A stretch of DNA of 64,000 nt from Gimesia sp. (GCF_040219335.1 NZ_JAVJSQ010000020.1:1-64000), one strand, 5' to 3'; positions 25,435 to 37,026 are shown, numbered from the stretch's first letter. A program made the numbers and translations. Notes: a model not told the origin generated them from the letters alone.

Positions 25435-27420
25435 TTATTCTTCTTTTTTACCGCGTGTTTTTTCCAGCATGTCCGCGAGTTCGTCGACGGTCACGACATC
25501 ATCTTTGTTCTGGTCAGCCCGGAAGAAGACGGGAAGTTCCACCAGGGGAACTTCTGATTTTTCCAGCTGACCGTTCTTATTTTTGTCGCGTTTTAAAACC
25601 AGACGGAAAGCAACTGCCTGGGCACGGTTTTCCGCTTTGGCTTCCTCCCGGGGAACCGCGACATTGAAATAGCCGATCATCATTTCATTCCAGGTCTGAT
25701 CACCCCAGTAAACCGGTTTATCGGGATCCGGGTTGGATAGATTACTGTCCGAATTATTAAAGTGCGCGACACAATGGATGTAGTCGCCGGGCTGAAGTGG
25801 AATCGGCTTTTCAATCTTGTAGGCAGTCTGCCAGTTGAAATCAAAGGCAGGCACGTCGAGTAAAACCTCGCCCGGTCCATCCGGAGTTTTCCGCAATTCA
25901 TAGCGGAACGATTTGCCGCGAAGGTGCATGTGAGGCATGAAGCCCAGCAGGAGCATATTGCGGTCGCTGGGAGGGGAAGTGCCTTCAATTTTAAAATTGT
26001 CGTCGTTGGCATTGATGGGGAATTTGCGTCGGGTGAACTCATGATTGAGCACATGCGCGGTCATGACCTGATGCGTGACTTTGGATTCATCGGTAAAGAC
26101 CAGGCCGACTTTGCTACGATCTTCCTGTTCGGTGCCGATGGGAGTGTAGTGCATTTGAAAGACCAGCTTGGAACCGGCGGGAACTTTCTTGGCCATCCCC
26201 TCGGGCAACATGACTTCCCGTGAACCGGGTACATAACCGACGAGGAACTGATCGCCTTCACCAAACACGCGAACCCGTTTTCCCTGAGGGGGTCGCGCGA
26301 AGACGAGAATATGATGCACGACCGCCCGGTTGCCGGGCAGGGCTTCTGCACCGGTGAGCCATTTGTCTTCCTTAAAGCCGGGATCGACGGTGAAATACTG
26401 ATATTTGACGCCCCGTTTGCCTGCCTGTGCCGGGACCTTAAATGGTTTCTCATCCATGTAGAAAACGGCATCCGGCCTCTGAGGCAGTTTCCAGCCGGTC
26501 ACGTATGTGCGTGGTTCGGGCAGCTCTTTGGGATTCCCCTCGGGAGCACCGTTTTCCACCCACTGGTAGATGAGCTCTTTTTCCTCTTTGGTCAGGCTGC
26601 GATCGTTGGCGAATTTTCCGTGAGCGGGGTCGGCGTGCCAGGGGGGCATCCGCTGATCGCGAACGACCTCAGCAATGGTTTCGGCCCAGCCAGCCACTTC
26701 TTCGTATTCGGTCAGTTCGAACGGCGCGATTTCACCTTGTCGATGGCACTCGACACAATGCTTCTGCAACAGGCGTGCGATCTGATTAGAATACGTGACG
26801 CTGCTGTTGGAATCCGGTTCCCGGATGCGTCCAATAAAACAACCCAGCGGTTTCGTGGAAGCGACACTGACAGGTTTCCCGGCGAGCAGTTCCGTGATCG
26901 CAATTTTCAGGTCCTGGCGTTTGGGTTCGTCGCGAATGTAACCAACGCCATACTGATCGTCGACACGACCGTGGTAGCGAACTGTTCTCGACTGATCGAG
27001 CAGAAAGATTTCCGGGGTCCGCACTGCACCGATCTGATCAGCCACGTGGTTGCCCGGATCTTTGAGCACGGGGAACTTGATTCCATGCTTGCGGGCATAC
27101 GCGGCGATTTCGGTTAGCGAGTCCTGCTGGTTGGACATAATGGCATAAAAGGTTACGCCCTGGATCTCGTATTCGTCAGCCAGTTTCTGCAGACGATCGC
27201 CGTAGAGTTTGGCCAGCGGACATTCGGTTCCCAGAAACGCCAGGACGACCAGTTTCTGGTCGCGGGCGTCTTCCAGTTGCACCTGTTTGCCTCGAAAATC
27301 CTGCAATTTGAAGTTGTCGACCGATTTGCCCACCAGCGACTCTGTGGGCTCGGCCAGAAGAGTAGAAGTGAACAGCAAGCAGGACAGGAAACCCGGTATT
27401 AGACGATAGAAGCCTCTCAT
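25435..27420 (-). CDS. Secreted redoxin / cytochrome c / copper monooxygenase / EF-hand fusion
   Basis: The 661-residue protein begins with a signal peptide. A thioredoxin-fold redoxin domain comes next (about 27-180, FLGTECPLAK with Cys67), then a heme-type CVECH at 222-226. A region like the copper type II ascorbate-dependent monooxygenase fold follows (about 330-560, with VVHHILVFARP and MPHMHLRGKSF, HxH and HH metal ligands). The C-terminal end carries two EF-hand-like calcium loops (DKNKNGQLEKSE and DQNKDDVVTVDE). Such multidomain redox proteins are typical of planctomycetes; the substrate is unknown. It is convergent with the sulfatase gene, with only nine bases between the stops. Confidence 0.85.
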   Translation of the reverse strand: MRGFYRLIPGFLSCLLFTSTLLAEPTESLVGKSVDNFKLQDFRGKQVQLEDARDQKLVVLAFLGTECPLAKLYGDRLQKLADEYEIQGVTFYAIMSNQQDSLTEIAAYARKHGIKFPVLKDPGNHVADQIGAVRTPEIFLLDQSRTVRYHGRVDDQYGVGYIRDEPKRQDLKIAITELLAGKPVSVASTKPLGCFIGRIREPDSNSSVTYSNQIARLLQKHCVECHRQGEIAPFELTEYEEVAGWAETIAEVVRDQRMPPWHADPAHGKFANDRSLTKEEKELIYQWVENGAPEGNPKELPEPRTYVTGWKLPQRPDAVFYMDEKPFKVPAQAGKRGVKYQYFTVDPGFKEDKWLTGAEALPGNRAVVHHILVFARPPQGKRVRVFGEGDQFLVGYVPGSREVMLPEGMAKKVPAGSKLVFQMHYTPIGTEQEDRSKVGLVFTDESKVTHQVMTAHVLNHEFTRRKFPINANDDNFKIEGTSPPSDRNMLLLGFMPHMHLRGKSFRYELRKTPDGPGEVLLDVPAFDFNWQTAYKIEKPIPLQPGDYIHCVAHFNNSDSNLSNPDPDKPVYWGDQTWNEMMIGYFNVAVPREEAKAENRAQAVAFRLVLKRDKNKNGQLEKSEVPLVELPVFFRADQNKDDVVTVDELADMLEKTRGKKEE

Positions 27421-27681
27421 TCGACCTTGAACTCCCCTCTCGACTCAGATTTAATGATGGGCGCTGGTTAAGTCTGCGAAATGGTTCGACGCGAATTGAA
27501 CCCTCAAGATACACCAGAGTAGTGGCCTTCGTAGATAGAAATACTGTCAAAATACGAAGAAGCACTAATATTAATTCTCCCTTGCCCGGTAATACCCATG
27601 TGCGGCCGATTCTGTTTCAGAAATCCAGGGAAAGAATTTTGTTTTCCATTATACAATAGATCAGTATCGGGGTAAATATCA

Positions 27682-28074
27682 GTGATAGTCGGGCTGGGAA
27701 CAGACATCGTCGAAATTTCACGCATCGGTCAAATGATTGAGCGGCATGGAGATACCTTTCTCAAGCGTGTCTTCACGGAGAGTGAAAACGAGTACTGCGG
27801 CACCAAGAAGAACAAGGAGCAGCATTACGCGGGACGATGGGCAGCCAAGGAAGCAGTCATGAAGACGCTGGGTACTGGCTTTGTGAAAGGCATCGGCTGG
27901 AAAGAGATTGAAGTGGTTAACCTGAAGAGTGGGAAGCCGACCATTGTGATCTCCGGAGGCGTAGAACAATACGCGGGAGAACTGGGAATCGAGGAGATTC
28001 TGATCACGATCTCCCACAGCCGGGAATTTGCGACAGCCACGGCAATCGCTGTCGGAAAAATGCCGCTCGCCTGA
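27682..28074 (+). CDS. acpS: Holo-[acyl-carrier-protein] synthase
   Basis: The 130-residue protein starts IVGLGTDIVEISRI, contains FTESENEYC and WAAKEAVMKTLGTG, and ends with ISHSREFATATAIA. These are the AcpS motifs with the magnesium-binding Asp8 and the catalytic Glu of the AAKEA stretch. It transfers 4'-phosphopantetheine from CoA to acyl carrier protein. The start is GTG at 27682. Length is normal for the family. Confidence 0.95.
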   Translation: MIVGLGTDIVEISRIGQMIERHGDTFLKRVFTESENEYCGTKKNKEQHYAGRWAAKEAVMKTLGTGFVKGIGWKEIEVVNLKSGKPTIVISGGVEQYAGELGIEEILITISHSREFATATAIAVGKMPLA

Positions 28075-28084
28075 AGTGCTGAGA

Positions 28085-28675
28085 TCAGCTCTGCTTAAGA
28101 CTCAGAATTTTTTCGATGTGCGGCAGCTGGTGTTTCTCGAGATGATCGACGAGCGTGGCCGGTGTTTCATCGGAAATGATCAGATCGCGGTATTTCGGTT
28201 TAATGAATTCGGTTTCGATACAATGCTCGACCAGATTCAGAAGCGGATCATAGAAACCTGAGGTGTTGAGCAGTCCGATCGGCTTGAGATAGATGCCGAG
28301 TTGAACCCAGGAGACAACTTCGAAGAGTTCTTCGAGAGTGCCGAAGCCGCCCGGCATCGCGATGAACGCGTCGGAACATTCAGCCATTTTCGCTTTGCGG
28401 GTATGCATGTCTTCCACGACGTGCATTTCTTCCACTCCCGGATGGAGCAGTTCCCGGGTAGCCAGTTGTCTCGGAATAACGCCGATCACTTTACCGCCGG
28501 CTGCGAGTACGGCGTCTGCAATGATGCCCATCAGTCCTACGCTGCCGCCGCCGTAAACCAGCGTGATGTTTCGTTCGGCCAGCAGACGTCCCAGTTCCTG
28601 AGCTGACGCATGATATTGAGGATCACTGCCTGACTTCGAACCGCAGAATACGCAGATGCTGTTGATCTTACTCAT
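28085..28675 (-). CDS. LOG-family protein (TIGR00730)
   Basis: The 196-residue Rossmann protein begins [13 protein letters not shown], contains GGGSVGLMG and the family signature [13 protein letters not shown]. Members characterised in bacteria and plants act as cytokinin riboside 5'-monophosphate phosphoribohydrolases, releasing a base from a nucleotide; the physiological role here is open. Its start overlaps the ftsH stop by four bases (ATGA), suggesting translational coupling. It converges with acpS. Confidence 0.9.
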   Translation of the reverse strand: MSKINSICVFCGSKSGSDPQYHASAQELGRLLAERNITLVYGGGSVGLMGIIADAVLAAGGKVIGVIPRQLATRELLHPGVEEMHVVEDMHTRKAKMAECSDAFIAMPGGFGTLEELFEVVSWVQLGIYLKPIGLLNTSGFYDPLLNLVEHCIETEFIKPKYRDLIISDETPATLVDHLEKHQLPHIEKILSLKQS

Positions 28676-30738
28676 GTCCCGGTTCCATCAGCTGACTGAT
28701 CGTTGTCTGAGACAGGCTCTTCCTTGTCTTTTTCGGCGGTTTTATTTTCCGCACTGTTATCAACGAACGTTCCCGGTTTGATCTGCGGGCCACGCTGATG
28801 CTGCTTGAGAATCGACTGAAGCTGATCCATATCCATGACTTCGCATTCAAGCAGTTCCTGGGTCAGGTGCTCGAGCAGTTCCCGGCGTTCATCCAGAACC
28901 TCGTAGGCGATCTTCGCGCATTGATCGATGATCCGCCGGATTTCCAGATCGATTTCCCGCAGTGTGTTTTCGCTGTGAACGCTTTCGGAACCTGAGGAGG
29001 TATCACCGAGGAAGGGAGACCGACGGGTTTCGCTGTAATGTACGCGTCCCAGTTTGGCGCTCATACCAAACTCCGTCACCATACGGCGGGCGAGGTCGGT
29101 GGCCCGCTGCAGGTCGTTTTGAGCACCGGTGGATGTTTCCTGATAGATAATTTCTTCGGCAGCGATGCCTCCGAGGAGCACGCAGATGCGGTTTTCCAGT
29201 TCGCTCTGGGTGACCAGCTGTTTTTCTTCTTCGGGTCGTTGCAATGTATAACCGAGGGCACCGAGACCACGGGGTACGATCGAAATCTTGTGCACCGGAT
29301 CCACATTGGGCAGCGAACAGGCTACCAAGGCATGACCACATTCGTGGTAAGCGACCCGGTTCTTTTCGTCTTCGTGAATCAGGCGGGTTGATTTTTCCAG
29401 ACCGGCGACCACGCGTTCTACGCCTTCTTCGCATTCCCGCATCGTCACTGCTTCTTTGTTATTACGGGCAGCGAGCAGGGCAGCTTCATTGATCAGGTTG
29501 GCCAGATCCGCACCGACGAAGCCGGGGGTAATTTTGGCGATGTGCTGCAGGTTGACCGACTCATCCATTTTGACTTTGGCACTGTGGACTTTGAGGATGG
29601 CTTCGCGGCCGCGAACATCGGGACGGTCGACCAGGACGTGTCGGTCAAAACGACCGGGACGCATCAAGGCGGGGTCCAGAGTTTCGGGACGATTGGTCGC
29701 TCCCATGACGATCACACTCTGATCGGAGCCGAACCCGTCCATTTCGACGAGCAGGGCGTTGAGTGTCTGTTCGCGTTCATCATGACCGCCGGGCATGCCG
29801 CTGCCACGCGTTTTACCCAGGGCATCGAGCTCATCTATAAAGATGATGGCCGGTGAGCGCTGAGCTGCCTGCTGGAACATATCCCGCACGCGGGCGGCAC
29901 CGACGCCGACAAACATTTCGACGAAGTCGGACCCGGAAAGTCCGTAGAAGGGAACTCCCGCTTCGCCAGCAACGGCTTTGGCGAGCATGGTTTTACCGGT
30001 TCCCGGAGGTCCGACAAGCAGCACCCCTTTAGGGATCCGGCCTCCGAGAGCCTGATACTTGGCAGGCGTTTTCAGGAACTCGACGACCTCACGGAGTTCT
30101 TCGACGGCTTCTTCGATCCCGGCCACATCGTTGAATGTGACTTCGATATCATCCTGGGCGTACATCCGTCCGCGACTACGACCGAAGGACATCGGCGACC
30201 CTGCGCCTCCCATCCTCCGGAAGAGATAGATGACGAAGATGAGCAGAACGACCGGAAAGAAGAGTACCGCAATCAGCGATTCCCACTCGGAAGGCCGACT
30301 CTCAGAGTCGACGATAATGCTTTTGTTTTCGAGCTTGGTCTGCAGTTGTGCGCGGGCTTCCTGCGGAATCCCCCAGACCGGGATGTAATAATTTTTAGTT
30401 GTGTTGGCGAGTGTCCCTTTTTCGGAGCCTTCCTGTTTCGGCTGATCCTGGAACACGATGTAGTCAGTGCCGAACTTCAACTCATGGACGTTGGTTTTGT
30501 TGTATTTGCCGTCATCGAGTCCTTTGACGAAATCGCCGAACTTGATTTTTTCGCCACGCTTGTTGTTGGAGACCACTGAGAGTGTGATGAACAGGATCAG
30601 CCCGCCAACCACGAGATACCAGAGTGCATTACTTTTGGGACCTTTGGGTTCGGGGCGACGGCCATCGCCTTTGGGATTGCGTTCAGGGGGAGTGGGACGT
30701 TCTCTGCGGTTCGACTGTTTCGGATCCAAGTTAGGCAT
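28672..30738 (-). CDS. ftsH: ATP-dependent zinc metalloprotease FtsH
   Basis: The 688-residue protein has the full FtsH layout. A proline/Arg-rich cytoplasmic start of about 37 residues is followed by membrane segments at about 39-56 and 155-172. The AAA+ module then has Walker A GPPGTGKT at 243-250, Walker B IIFIDE at 298-303 and Arg residues in MRPGRFDR. The M41 protease domain carries the zinc motif HECGH at 465-469. It degrades misfolded and regulatory membrane proteins. The tail (Glu/Asp-rich) is unstructured. It is the first gene of a two-gene unit with the LOG-family gene. Confidence 0.96.
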   Translation of the reverse strand: MPNLDPKQSNRRERPTPPERNPKGDGRRPEPKGPKSNALWYLVVGGLILFITLSVVSNNKRGEKIKFGDFVKGLDDGKYNKTNVHELKFGTDYIVFQDQPKQEGSEKGTLANTTKNYYIPVWGIPQEARAQLQTKLENKSIIVDSESRPSEWESLIAVLFFPVVLLIFVIYLFRRMGGAGSPMSFGRSRGRMYAQDDIEVTFNDVAGIEEAVEELREVVEFLKTPAKYQALGGRIPKGVLLVGPPGTGKTMLAKAVAGEAGVPFYGLSGSDFVEMFVGVGAARVRDMFQQAAQRSPAIIFIDELDALGKTRGSGMPGGHDEREQTLNALLVEMDGFGSDQSVIVMGATNRPETLDPALMRPGRFDRHVLVDRPDVRGREAILKVHSAKVKMDESVNLQHIAKITPGFVGADLANLINEAALLAARNNKEAVTMRECEEGVERVVAGLEKSTRLIHEDEKNRVAYHECGHALVACSLPNVDPVHKISIVPRGLGALGYTLQRPEEEKQLVTQSELENRICVLLGGIAAEEIIYQETSTGAQNDLQRATDLARRMVTEFGMSAKLGRVHYSETRRSPFLGDTSSGSESVHSENTLREIDLEIRRIIDQCAKIAYEVLDERRELLEHLTQELLECEVMDMDQLQSILKQHQRGPQIKPGTFVDNSAENKTAEKDKEEPVSDNDQSADGTGT

Positions 30739-31146
30739 GGGATTATATATCTCTGTCAGAGGAGTGTGCTGAGCTGGTCACGGGAAGCGGAAGGCCGAAC
30801 TGAACATTATGCCAGACGCAGCAATTCCTGGATTTCTATCAGTATCATGAGTTGAAAGGATCTTAACACAGAATGCATCTATGTTTTATTGTAAATGTAT
30901 GTCCTTTCGACAAGGGGGTCAATCAAAGCTTTGCCTAGAAATGCGTGTTCCTGGCATTGGTCCCTGCTGAAAAGGCTCCGGTAGGGACTGAATGCCTCTT
31001 GCCATGTTTAATTATTACGCCTAAAATGCGGTTTCGTTGGTGGTTAGGGCAAAAAAACAGAACCAAGGCATGTCTTTTTTCCACTCTGCTTTAAGAATTG
31101 AAACAACAGTCAACCTGTCCGACTGAGGATGAAATAACAGGGTCGA
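30739..31146. other. Intergenic region between divergent ftsH and dxr
   Basis: About 400 bases without a gene separate two divergent genes and should hold both promoters. I see no convincing -35/-10 pair, hairpin or repeat in it. Confidence 0.5.
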
Positions 31147-32298
31147 ATGAAGCAAATAGCCGTTCTCGGGTCTACGGGGTCCATTGGCACGAGTACACTG
31201 GATGTGATTGCCGCCCATGCAGAAGAGATGCAGTTGACGGCTATCACTGCGCACAGCAGCTGGCAACAGCTGGCAGAACAGGCTCAGCAGTTCCGCCCGC
31301 GCTGGGCTGTGCTGAGCAATGCCGACCTGAAATCGGCCGTTGATCTGAGTGCTTTCCCTCAGGAAACCGAAGTCCTGTTCGGCGATGAGCAGATTGAGCG
31401 GGTCGCTGCAGCAGACGAGATCGACACTGTGATTTGTGGCATTGTCGGAGCGGCGGGACTGAAGGGTGCCTGGGCGGCAATTGAGTCCGGTAAGACGATT
31501 GGCATCGCGAACAAAGAGACGTTAGTCGTTGCTGGGCCACTGATTATGGATCTGGCAGAGCGGAGCGGGGCGATCCTGCTACCTGTCGACAGTGAACACA
31601 GCGCCATCTACCAGGCATTACAGGCGGGATCCGCGTCCGAAGTGAAGCGGGTCATTCTGACCGCCAGTGGAGGACCGTTTCGGGGAGCAAGTCTCGCAGA
31701 TCTGGAAGACGTCACCCCGGAGAAAGCCCTGGCTCATCCGACCTGGGACATGGGACCGAAAATTACCATCGATTCTGCTACGATGATGAATAAAGCGTTG
31801 GAGCTGATTGAAGCCAAATGGCTGTTTCAGCTGACCGTGGATCAGATTTCCGTGGTCGTGCATCCTCAGTCGATCGTGCATTCGATGGTGGAATTTGTGG
31901 ACGGATCTGTAATAGCCCAGCTTTCGCCTCCCGATATGAGGCTTCCCATTCAGTACGCACTTACGTATCCTGTCAGGATGGAAGGTCTCAACCCTCCGAT
32001 GGACTGGAGCCGTGCTTTTGAACTCAGCTTTGAGCCACCTGATCTGGAAGCGTTTCCCGCCTTGCGACTCGGAATTGAAGTCGCGGAGCAGGGAGGGACT
32101 TGTGGTGCCGTCCTGAATGCAGCTAACGAAGCTGCCGTAGAACGTTTTTTAGCGGGTGGATTGCGTTTCAGTGATATCGCGACCTCCTGTGAACAAGTAT
32201 TAAAATCACATCAATACGAACCCCACCCCAGTCTGGATAAACTGTTTGAACTGGATCACTGGGCCCGTGAGGAGATTAAAAGGTGGAAGTCATGTTGA
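31147..32298 (+). CDS. dxr: 1-deoxy-D-xylulose 5-phosphate reductoisomerase
   Basis: The 383-residue enzyme starts [20 protein letters not shown] (NADPH-binding loop), followed by [23 protein letters not shown] and [10 protein letters not shown] (substrate and metal site) and [18 protein letters not shown]. It catalyses the first committed step of the non-mevalonate isoprenoid pathway. The ribosome binding site is weak. Its end overlaps the start of rseP, a dxr-rseP order seen in many bacteria. Confidence 0.96.
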   Translation: MKQIAVLGSTGSIGTSTLDVIAAHAEEMQLTAITAHSSWQQLAEQAQQFRPRWAVLSNADLKSAVDLSAFPQETEVLFGDEQIERVAAADEIDTVICGIVGAAGLKGAWAAIESGKTIGIANKETLVVAGPLIMDLAERSGAILLPVDSEHSAIYQALQAGSASEVKRVILTASGGPFRGASLADLEDVTPEKALAHPTWDMGPKITIDSATMMNKALELIEAKWLFQLTVDQISVVVHPQSIVHSMVEFVDGSVIAQLSPPDMRLPIQYALTYPVRMEGLNPPMDWSRAFELSFEPPDLEAFPALRLGIEVAEQGGTCGAVLNAANEAAVERFLAGGLRFSDIATSCEQVLKSHQYEPHPSLDKLFELDHWAREEIKRWKSC

Positions 32299-34295
32299 CC
32301 AGTCTGTTAATTGGAGCAACTTTACTCGGCAAAGTGACGAACATTGCCATGGTGGCCATCGGTCTGGGGCTGGTCATTTTCTTTCACGAACTGGGCCACT
32401 TCGCGGTCGCCAAGTGGTGTGATGTGAAAGTGGAGCGGTTCAGTATCGGCTTTGGCCCGATCATCAAAAGTTTTAAACACGGGGAAACCGAATACGCGCT
32501 GTCGTGGATTCCCTTTGGTGGTTACGTGAAGATGCTGGGACAGGACGACGTCGACCCCAGCCAGTTAACGAGCGAGGAGATCGCCCTCGATCCGCGCTCC
32601 TATTCCGCCAAGCCCGTTTACCAGCGAATGGGCATCATCTCTGCCGGCGTGATCATGAACATCATTACCGGGATGCTGTTCTTTGCCTTCGCGTTTCGCC
32701 TCGGAGTCGCTTCGACTCCCTGCGTTGTCGGTGCTGCCATTCCAGGCATGCCTGCGTGGGAAGCAGGGATTCAACCGGGTGATGTGATCACCAAAATCAA
32801 CGGCGAAAAAACCAATTCCTTCATGGATATCATCCGCAGCAGTGCATTCAGCGATGGAGATATCAAGATGGAAGGCATCCACCCGGACGGGAAGAAATTC
32901 GAAGTGGACATTACACCGGACCGGACGGGGACCCGTCCCCAGATTGGTCTGCTGCAGTCACAAAGCCTGCAGATTCCTGTCTATGAAGATCCTGGCATGA
33001 GCGTCACTGCGAAGGGAACGGCCGCTTCAAAAGCGGAACCCGCTTATCAGCCAGGAGACACGTTTGTTACCATCGACGGACAACCGGTCGAAAACTATGC
33101 CCAACTGCAACGGCTGTTTGCCGCCCGCAGTTCCGAAACTCTGAAAACAGGCGTCACACGCAAGGGTGCTTCCGAGTCCGAAGTTGTGGAGATCACGGTC
33201 GGTAACAACCCGTTCCACACCCTGGGACTGTGGATGGATATCGGGCCGATTGAATCCATTCAAAAAGGCTCACCCGCCGATCGTGCCGGTTTGAAAGCCG
33301 GTGACAAGATAACTCATATCGATGGTCAGGATGTTGGCAAGGTGATCAATCCGCTGCGTCTGCCCAACTATTTTTCTTCGCGTGCCGGCGAGACCGTTCC
33401 GATTGTCGTGAGCCGTGCCCAGGATGGGGCGCAGCCTGCTGAGGTCAATCTGAACGTTGTGCCTCTGGACAATCCTGCCTGGCTGGAGCATCCGATTTTT
33501 TCCAATACACCTCTGTCGGTGGGCTCACTGGGAATCGCCTTCCACGTGATTCCGACCACACTCAAGGTCGAAGAAGGCAGCCCGGCACACAAAGCGGGCA
33601 TCGAAGCTGATGCCCACATTAAAAAAATCAGAATCATGCCTCCGGAAAGTGAACCGTTGAGTGAGTGGCAGGGTCTGGAAGAAGTCAGCTATGAATTTGA
33701 CGACAAGAATATGAACTGGGCGAATGCGTTCTGGGAAATGCAGGTACGACCAGGCTGGCCCGTTGAATTGACTTACAGTCATAAAGGACAAATCAAACAG
33801 GCCAAGCTGACTCCCTGGGTCAATCCGAATCAGGAAGAAGGTCAGCAATGGTCCCTGCCGGTCCGGGGGATCAAGTTGCAGACACTGCGGGAAACCCAGC
33901 AGGCACAAAGCATGGGGCAGGCGCTGGGAATGGGTGTGCAATACACGACGAATTCCGCAAAGGACATTTACCTTACCCTGCGAAGCCTGTTTACCGGTCG
34001 CGTGTCTCCGCTGGAACTGAGCGGCCCGGTTACCATCGCCAAGGTGGCATACGAAGTTTCAAACGACGGCTATTCGCAACTGTTGCTGTTTCTCGGTTTT
34101 CTAAGCGTCAACCTGGCGGTGCTGAACTTCCTGCCGATCCCGGTTCTGGATGGCGGGCACATGGTCTTTTTGTGCTGGGAAGGCATCACCCGCAAACGTC
34201 CCAACGAGCAGGTTCTGGCTGCAGCAACCTACGTCGGCATGATCTTTGTGCTGGGGCTGATGATCTTCGTCCTCTATCTGGATATTTTCCTGTAA
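32292..34295 (+). CDS. rseP: Site-2 metalloprotease RseP (M50) with extra PDZ domains
   Basis: The zinc motif HELGH in the first membrane segment and the matching [14 protein letters not shown] near the C-terminus identify an RseP-type intramembrane protease. At about 667 residues it is much longer than the roughly 450-residue E. coli protein. The added length sits between the two halves and reads as several PDZ-like blocks (for example [50 protein letters not shown]). It cleaves anti-sigma factors or signal-peptide remnants. I chose ATG at 32292 over GTG at 32283; either way it overlaps dxr. Confidence 0.92.
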   Translation: MLTSLLIGATLLGKVTNIAMVAIGLGLVIFFHELGHFAVAKWCDVKVERFSIGFGPIIKSFKHGETEYALSWIPFGGYVKMLGQDDVDPSQLTSEEIALDPRSYSAKPVYQRMGIISAGVIMNIITGMLFFAFAFRLGVASTPCVVGAAIPGMPAWEAGIQPGDVITKINGEKTNSFMDIIRSSAFSDGDIKMEGIHPDGKKFEVDITPDRTGTRPQIGLLQSQSLQIPVYEDPGMSVTAKGTAASKAEPAYQPGDTFVTIDGQPVENYAQLQRLFAARSSETLKTGVTRKGASESEVVEITVGNNPFHTLGLWMDIGPIESIQKGSPADRAGLKAGDKITHIDGQDVGKVINPLRLPNYFSSRAGETVPIVVSRAQDGAQPAEVNLNVVPLDNPAWLEHPIFSNTPLSVGSLGIAFHVIPTTLKVEEGSPAHKAGIEADAHIKKIRIMPPESEPLSEWQGLEEVSYEFDDKNMNWANAFWEMQVRPGWPVELTYSHKGQIKQAKLTPWVNPNQEEGQQWSLPVRGIKLQTLRETQQAQSMGQALGMGVQYTTNSAKDIYLTLRSLFTGRVSPLELSGPVTIAKVAYEVSNDGYSQLLLFLGFLSVNLAVLNFLPIPVLDGGHMVFLCWEGITRKRPNEQVLAAATYVGMIFVLGLMIFVLYLDIFL

Positions 34296-34423
34296 GCCGA
34301 AATGAAATTTATTTGGGCACGGCAGCTTCTTCTGTTAAGCTGAAATGAGAGTCAGCGACCTCGAGCGGGGTCTCTGGCTCATTGCTCAGATAGTAACGTT
34401 GCAGGATGTGGGAGAAAGAAACG

Positions 34424-34876
34424 ATGGCGGCAGGTCGCTCCCCTCGTGGTTCAGGAGATCAGGCAGCAGCCTGGCTGGCGACAGTCTTCACACTCATGGG
34501 TGGATTGTTCGCTTGTGTGTTCGTGGTCGTCACCAGTGGCGAACCGCCGGGCAGGCCGATGATGATTGCCATCGGTGTGATTACCGTCCTGCTGCTGTTA
34601 TCGTGGCTGCTGCGTGATAAACCACCGGAAGCGCGCCAGGAATCGCTTAAGCTCTGGCACTGGTGGAAGAAAGAAGAAAACGATACTTACGAGTATACGC
34701 CCCGTCCCCGCAAGCGAAACAGCCAGACGCAGTACGGGAGTAATCAGCCGCCGACACTTGAATCGATTCGGGAAGCGGTCGATGAACAGCGAACCTGGGT
34801 TCCCTCAATTCGGAACATGAAACAGTCTGATGACTCAGCGGCTGGCCAGGGCGATTCCACTGACCAGCCGGGTTAG
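34424..34876 (+). CDS. Hypothetical membrane protein (150 aa)
   Basis: Two membrane segments (about 20-37 and 46-62) are followed by a hydrophilic tail rich in Lys, Arg, Gln and Ser. The ATG at 34424 follows GGGAGAAAGAAACG; an ATG six codons upstream has a poorer site. It lies 128 bases after rseP and may share its transcript. No family is recognised. Its end lies 13 bases from the convergent gene. Confidence 0.65.
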   Translation: MAAGRSPRGSGDQAAAWLATVFTLMGGLFACVFVVVTSGEPPGRPMMIAIGVITVLLLLSWLLRDKPPEARQESLKLWHWWKKEENDTYEYTPRPRKRNSQTQYGSNQPPTLESIREAVDEQRTWVPSIRNMKQSDDSAAGQGDSTDQPG

Positions 34877-34889
34877 TTTCTGCAGCGGC

Positions 34890-36413
34890 TTAGCGGAAGC
34901 GAGAGAAGAGTCCGCGACGACGAGCCTGTGAGGAGTAGTCCCGGGACTGATTATTGTTCTGCTGATACTGTGGCTGCTGATGGTGCTGTGTCGGATTCTG
35001 CTGACGGAAGCGTTCTGAGTATCCAACGATCGGATCAGCGGCAACAGGTTCTTTGAACTCTTTCGACTTCGCCAGTTCTTCGAGGTACTGGGCATACTCG
35101 GGGCGAGTGCGTTCCCGGTAGATGACCAGCGAATCGATGGCGTGATACATTCCGCCCGGTTCCAGGGGCTGTTTTTTGTATTCAATCAGATCGGTGGCGA
35201 TACGATAGACGGCACTGCGAACCCATGGTTCATTCAACCGGTTTTGAGGCAGGGCTTCCATGATGAACTCAAGCGTGTGCCCGGTGGTGGAAACACGTTT
35301 GTTGACATCGCTGGCGTATTCAGGACCTTCGAAATATTTGGATGAGAATGAACCGTCGCGGTTCTGCATGGAGCGGGCGTATTCGACGTATTGACGCACT
35401 CGCATGCTGGCTTCCAGCCAGGTACCCCGCAGATGCTTCTGATCGCGGGAGTAGCAGTTGACGGCACTGGCCAGAGCGAATAGTCCGTGAGTTCCACCAC
35501 AGGCGGAGCGAGTCGGTTCGGACTGCATCTGAACCCGAACCAGTTTCTCCATGCTCCACTCTTCATTCCGCTCGCTGACCCATTCGGTATCCCAGGGGAG
35601 GTAGCGTGAGAATGCCCACAGTGTCCAGGTGATTTCTTCGTCGGTATTCACCTCTGCTTTGGCGTTGCGGATCATGTCTTCAATGGTGACGATCTTTTCG
35701 CCGGTGTTGAATTTATGATCGAGGGGCACGCCGGCCATGGCATAGAAAGCCAGGAACTGGTTGGGGTGACCTTCAAAAGCGTAAGGTTCAGTGAAGGGGT
35801 GTCCCTTCGCGCCATTTTCGGTAGTGATGAACCAGGGACGACCGCGGAAGCTGGGACCGGTGGAGACCCAGTCGAGAGCCCGTACTTTTTCATTATTCTG
35901 ATACAGCGTGTATTCCCAGCGGAGTGCCAGAATCCCGTGAGCAATCTGCCAGGGTGTGTGCACTTCGGTGGAAAGCATACGACGATGTGAAACTTCGATG
36001 GCTTCATCGACGAGCTTGTCCAGGGGATCCACAATTTCGGGAACCGGCGGAGGCTCGGGTTTCTTCATCGAAGGTTTCGAATCCTGGGCAATTCCCGGGA
36101 AAGGTTTCGGTTCGGGTACCGAAGCCTTCTTTGTTTTTTTGTCAGCTTCTGATTTATCAGTGGCATCGTCTGCAATCAGCTCGGGTTTACGGGCTTCGAT
36201 ACTGAATTCCGGCTTCTGGGCGACCAGCGGTTCTTCATTGTCAGCGTCAGTAGTGGTCACCTGTCTGATTTCGCCCTGATCCTGCTCCAGATCGGGTACG
36301 AGCAGTTGCGGACCTGAATCACCCCACAGGTTACAGGTCAGTTGAAATACGGTGGCGAAAACAATGAGAGTTGAACATTTCATCCAAAGGTCGGGGGTCA
36401 GCCTTGAATTCAT
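34890..36413 (-). CDS. Secreted protein, probable alpha-alpha toroid (507 aa)
   Basis: A signal peptide (residues about 13-32) is followed by an acidic linker with many Lys/Glu/Pro residues, then a domain with repeated helix pairs and conserved stretches such as TPWQIAHGILALRW, ITWTLWAFSRYLPW, CGGTHGLFALASAVN and MQNRDGSFSSKYFEG. The Q-N-R-D-G-S-F-S and C-G-G-T-H-G patterns resemble the repeats of prenyltransferase/squalene-cyclase-type toroids. The C-terminal 50 residues are Gln/Asn-rich and end in a basic patch. The function is unknown; similar proteins seem common in planctomycetes. Confidence 0.75.
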   Translation of the reverse strand: MNSRLTPDLWMKCSTLIVFATVFQLTCNLWGDSGPQLLVPDLEQDQGEIRQVTTTDADNEEPLVAQKPEFSIEARKPELIADDATDKSEADKKTKKASVPEPKPFPGIAQDSKPSMKKPEPPPVPEIVDPLDKLVDEAIEVSHRRMLSTEVHTPWQIAHGILALRWEYTLYQNNEKVRALDWVSTGPSFRGRPWFITTENGAKGHPFTEPYAFEGHPNQFLAFYAMAGVPLDHKFNTGEKIVTIEDMIRNAKAEVNTDEEITWTLWAFSRYLPWDTEWVSERNEEWSMEKLVRVQMQSEPTRSACGGTHGLFALASAVNCYSRDQKHLRGTWLEASMRVRQYVEYARSMQNRDGSFSSKYFEGPEYASDVNKRVSTTGHTLEFIMEALPQNRLNEPWVRSAVYRIATDLIEYKKQPLEPGGMYHAIDSLVIYRERTRPEYAQYLEELAKSKEFKEPVAADPIVGYSERFRQQNPTQHHQQPQYQQNNNQSRDYSSQARRRGLFSRFR

Positions 36414-37026
36414 TTCCGTCTGCTTTCCAAATCTTCTGTATGTATTCTGAATGTTCCGGGAACTACAGTGAGCCTGTGTGTTTCCCGTTCTGATTCTGGG
36501 TGGATTCGTAGTTGTTTGCAGGATGCAATCTACAGTTCAGGTCCGCCCGAGAACCCGATGGGAACTGTCTGACTGCGATACATAGACTCAGTCTGATACG
36601 AAATTCAGGTGAGTAGAGAGAGTTGATTCGTATCCGAAGGAGTAGTGGCCCGGATTTTTGGAAACCGGAATGTAACAATTATCGGTTCAACTAATTCGAT
36701 CTGTTGACCGGGGTTTTTGAGAAAGCGCGGTCCAGCGCGACTTTCGAAAAAATCAAGTATCAATTACGTAAGATGGTGTATGTATTTTTGCCAGGGATCT
36801 ATTTATGATGTTGGGAATCAACCACTTTCTCTTTTTGCAACGATTATTCCATTCCTGATGGATTGGGGAAATTCTGCAAAATATGATTTTCTCTCGATTT
36901 TTAATCAAGCCAGAACCGTCCCGAATTCCGGTAGCGGGGATCAGATTGTCACCTGTTTGAGACAGCTGCATCCTGGTTTGCCGGCAGGATCGCCCGCTGA
37001 CGGGCGCAACCAGAGACAGACAGATA
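36414..37026. other. Long intergenic region, no gene supported
   Basis: About 610 bases separate two divergent genes. A plus-strand frame from 36717 runs into the prepilin-peptidase gene in another frame and has no coding character, so I do not call it. A short GC-rich inverted repeat around 36720-36746 (GAAAGCGCG.../...CGCGACTTTC, one bulge) is the only structure seen. Confidence 0.45.
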
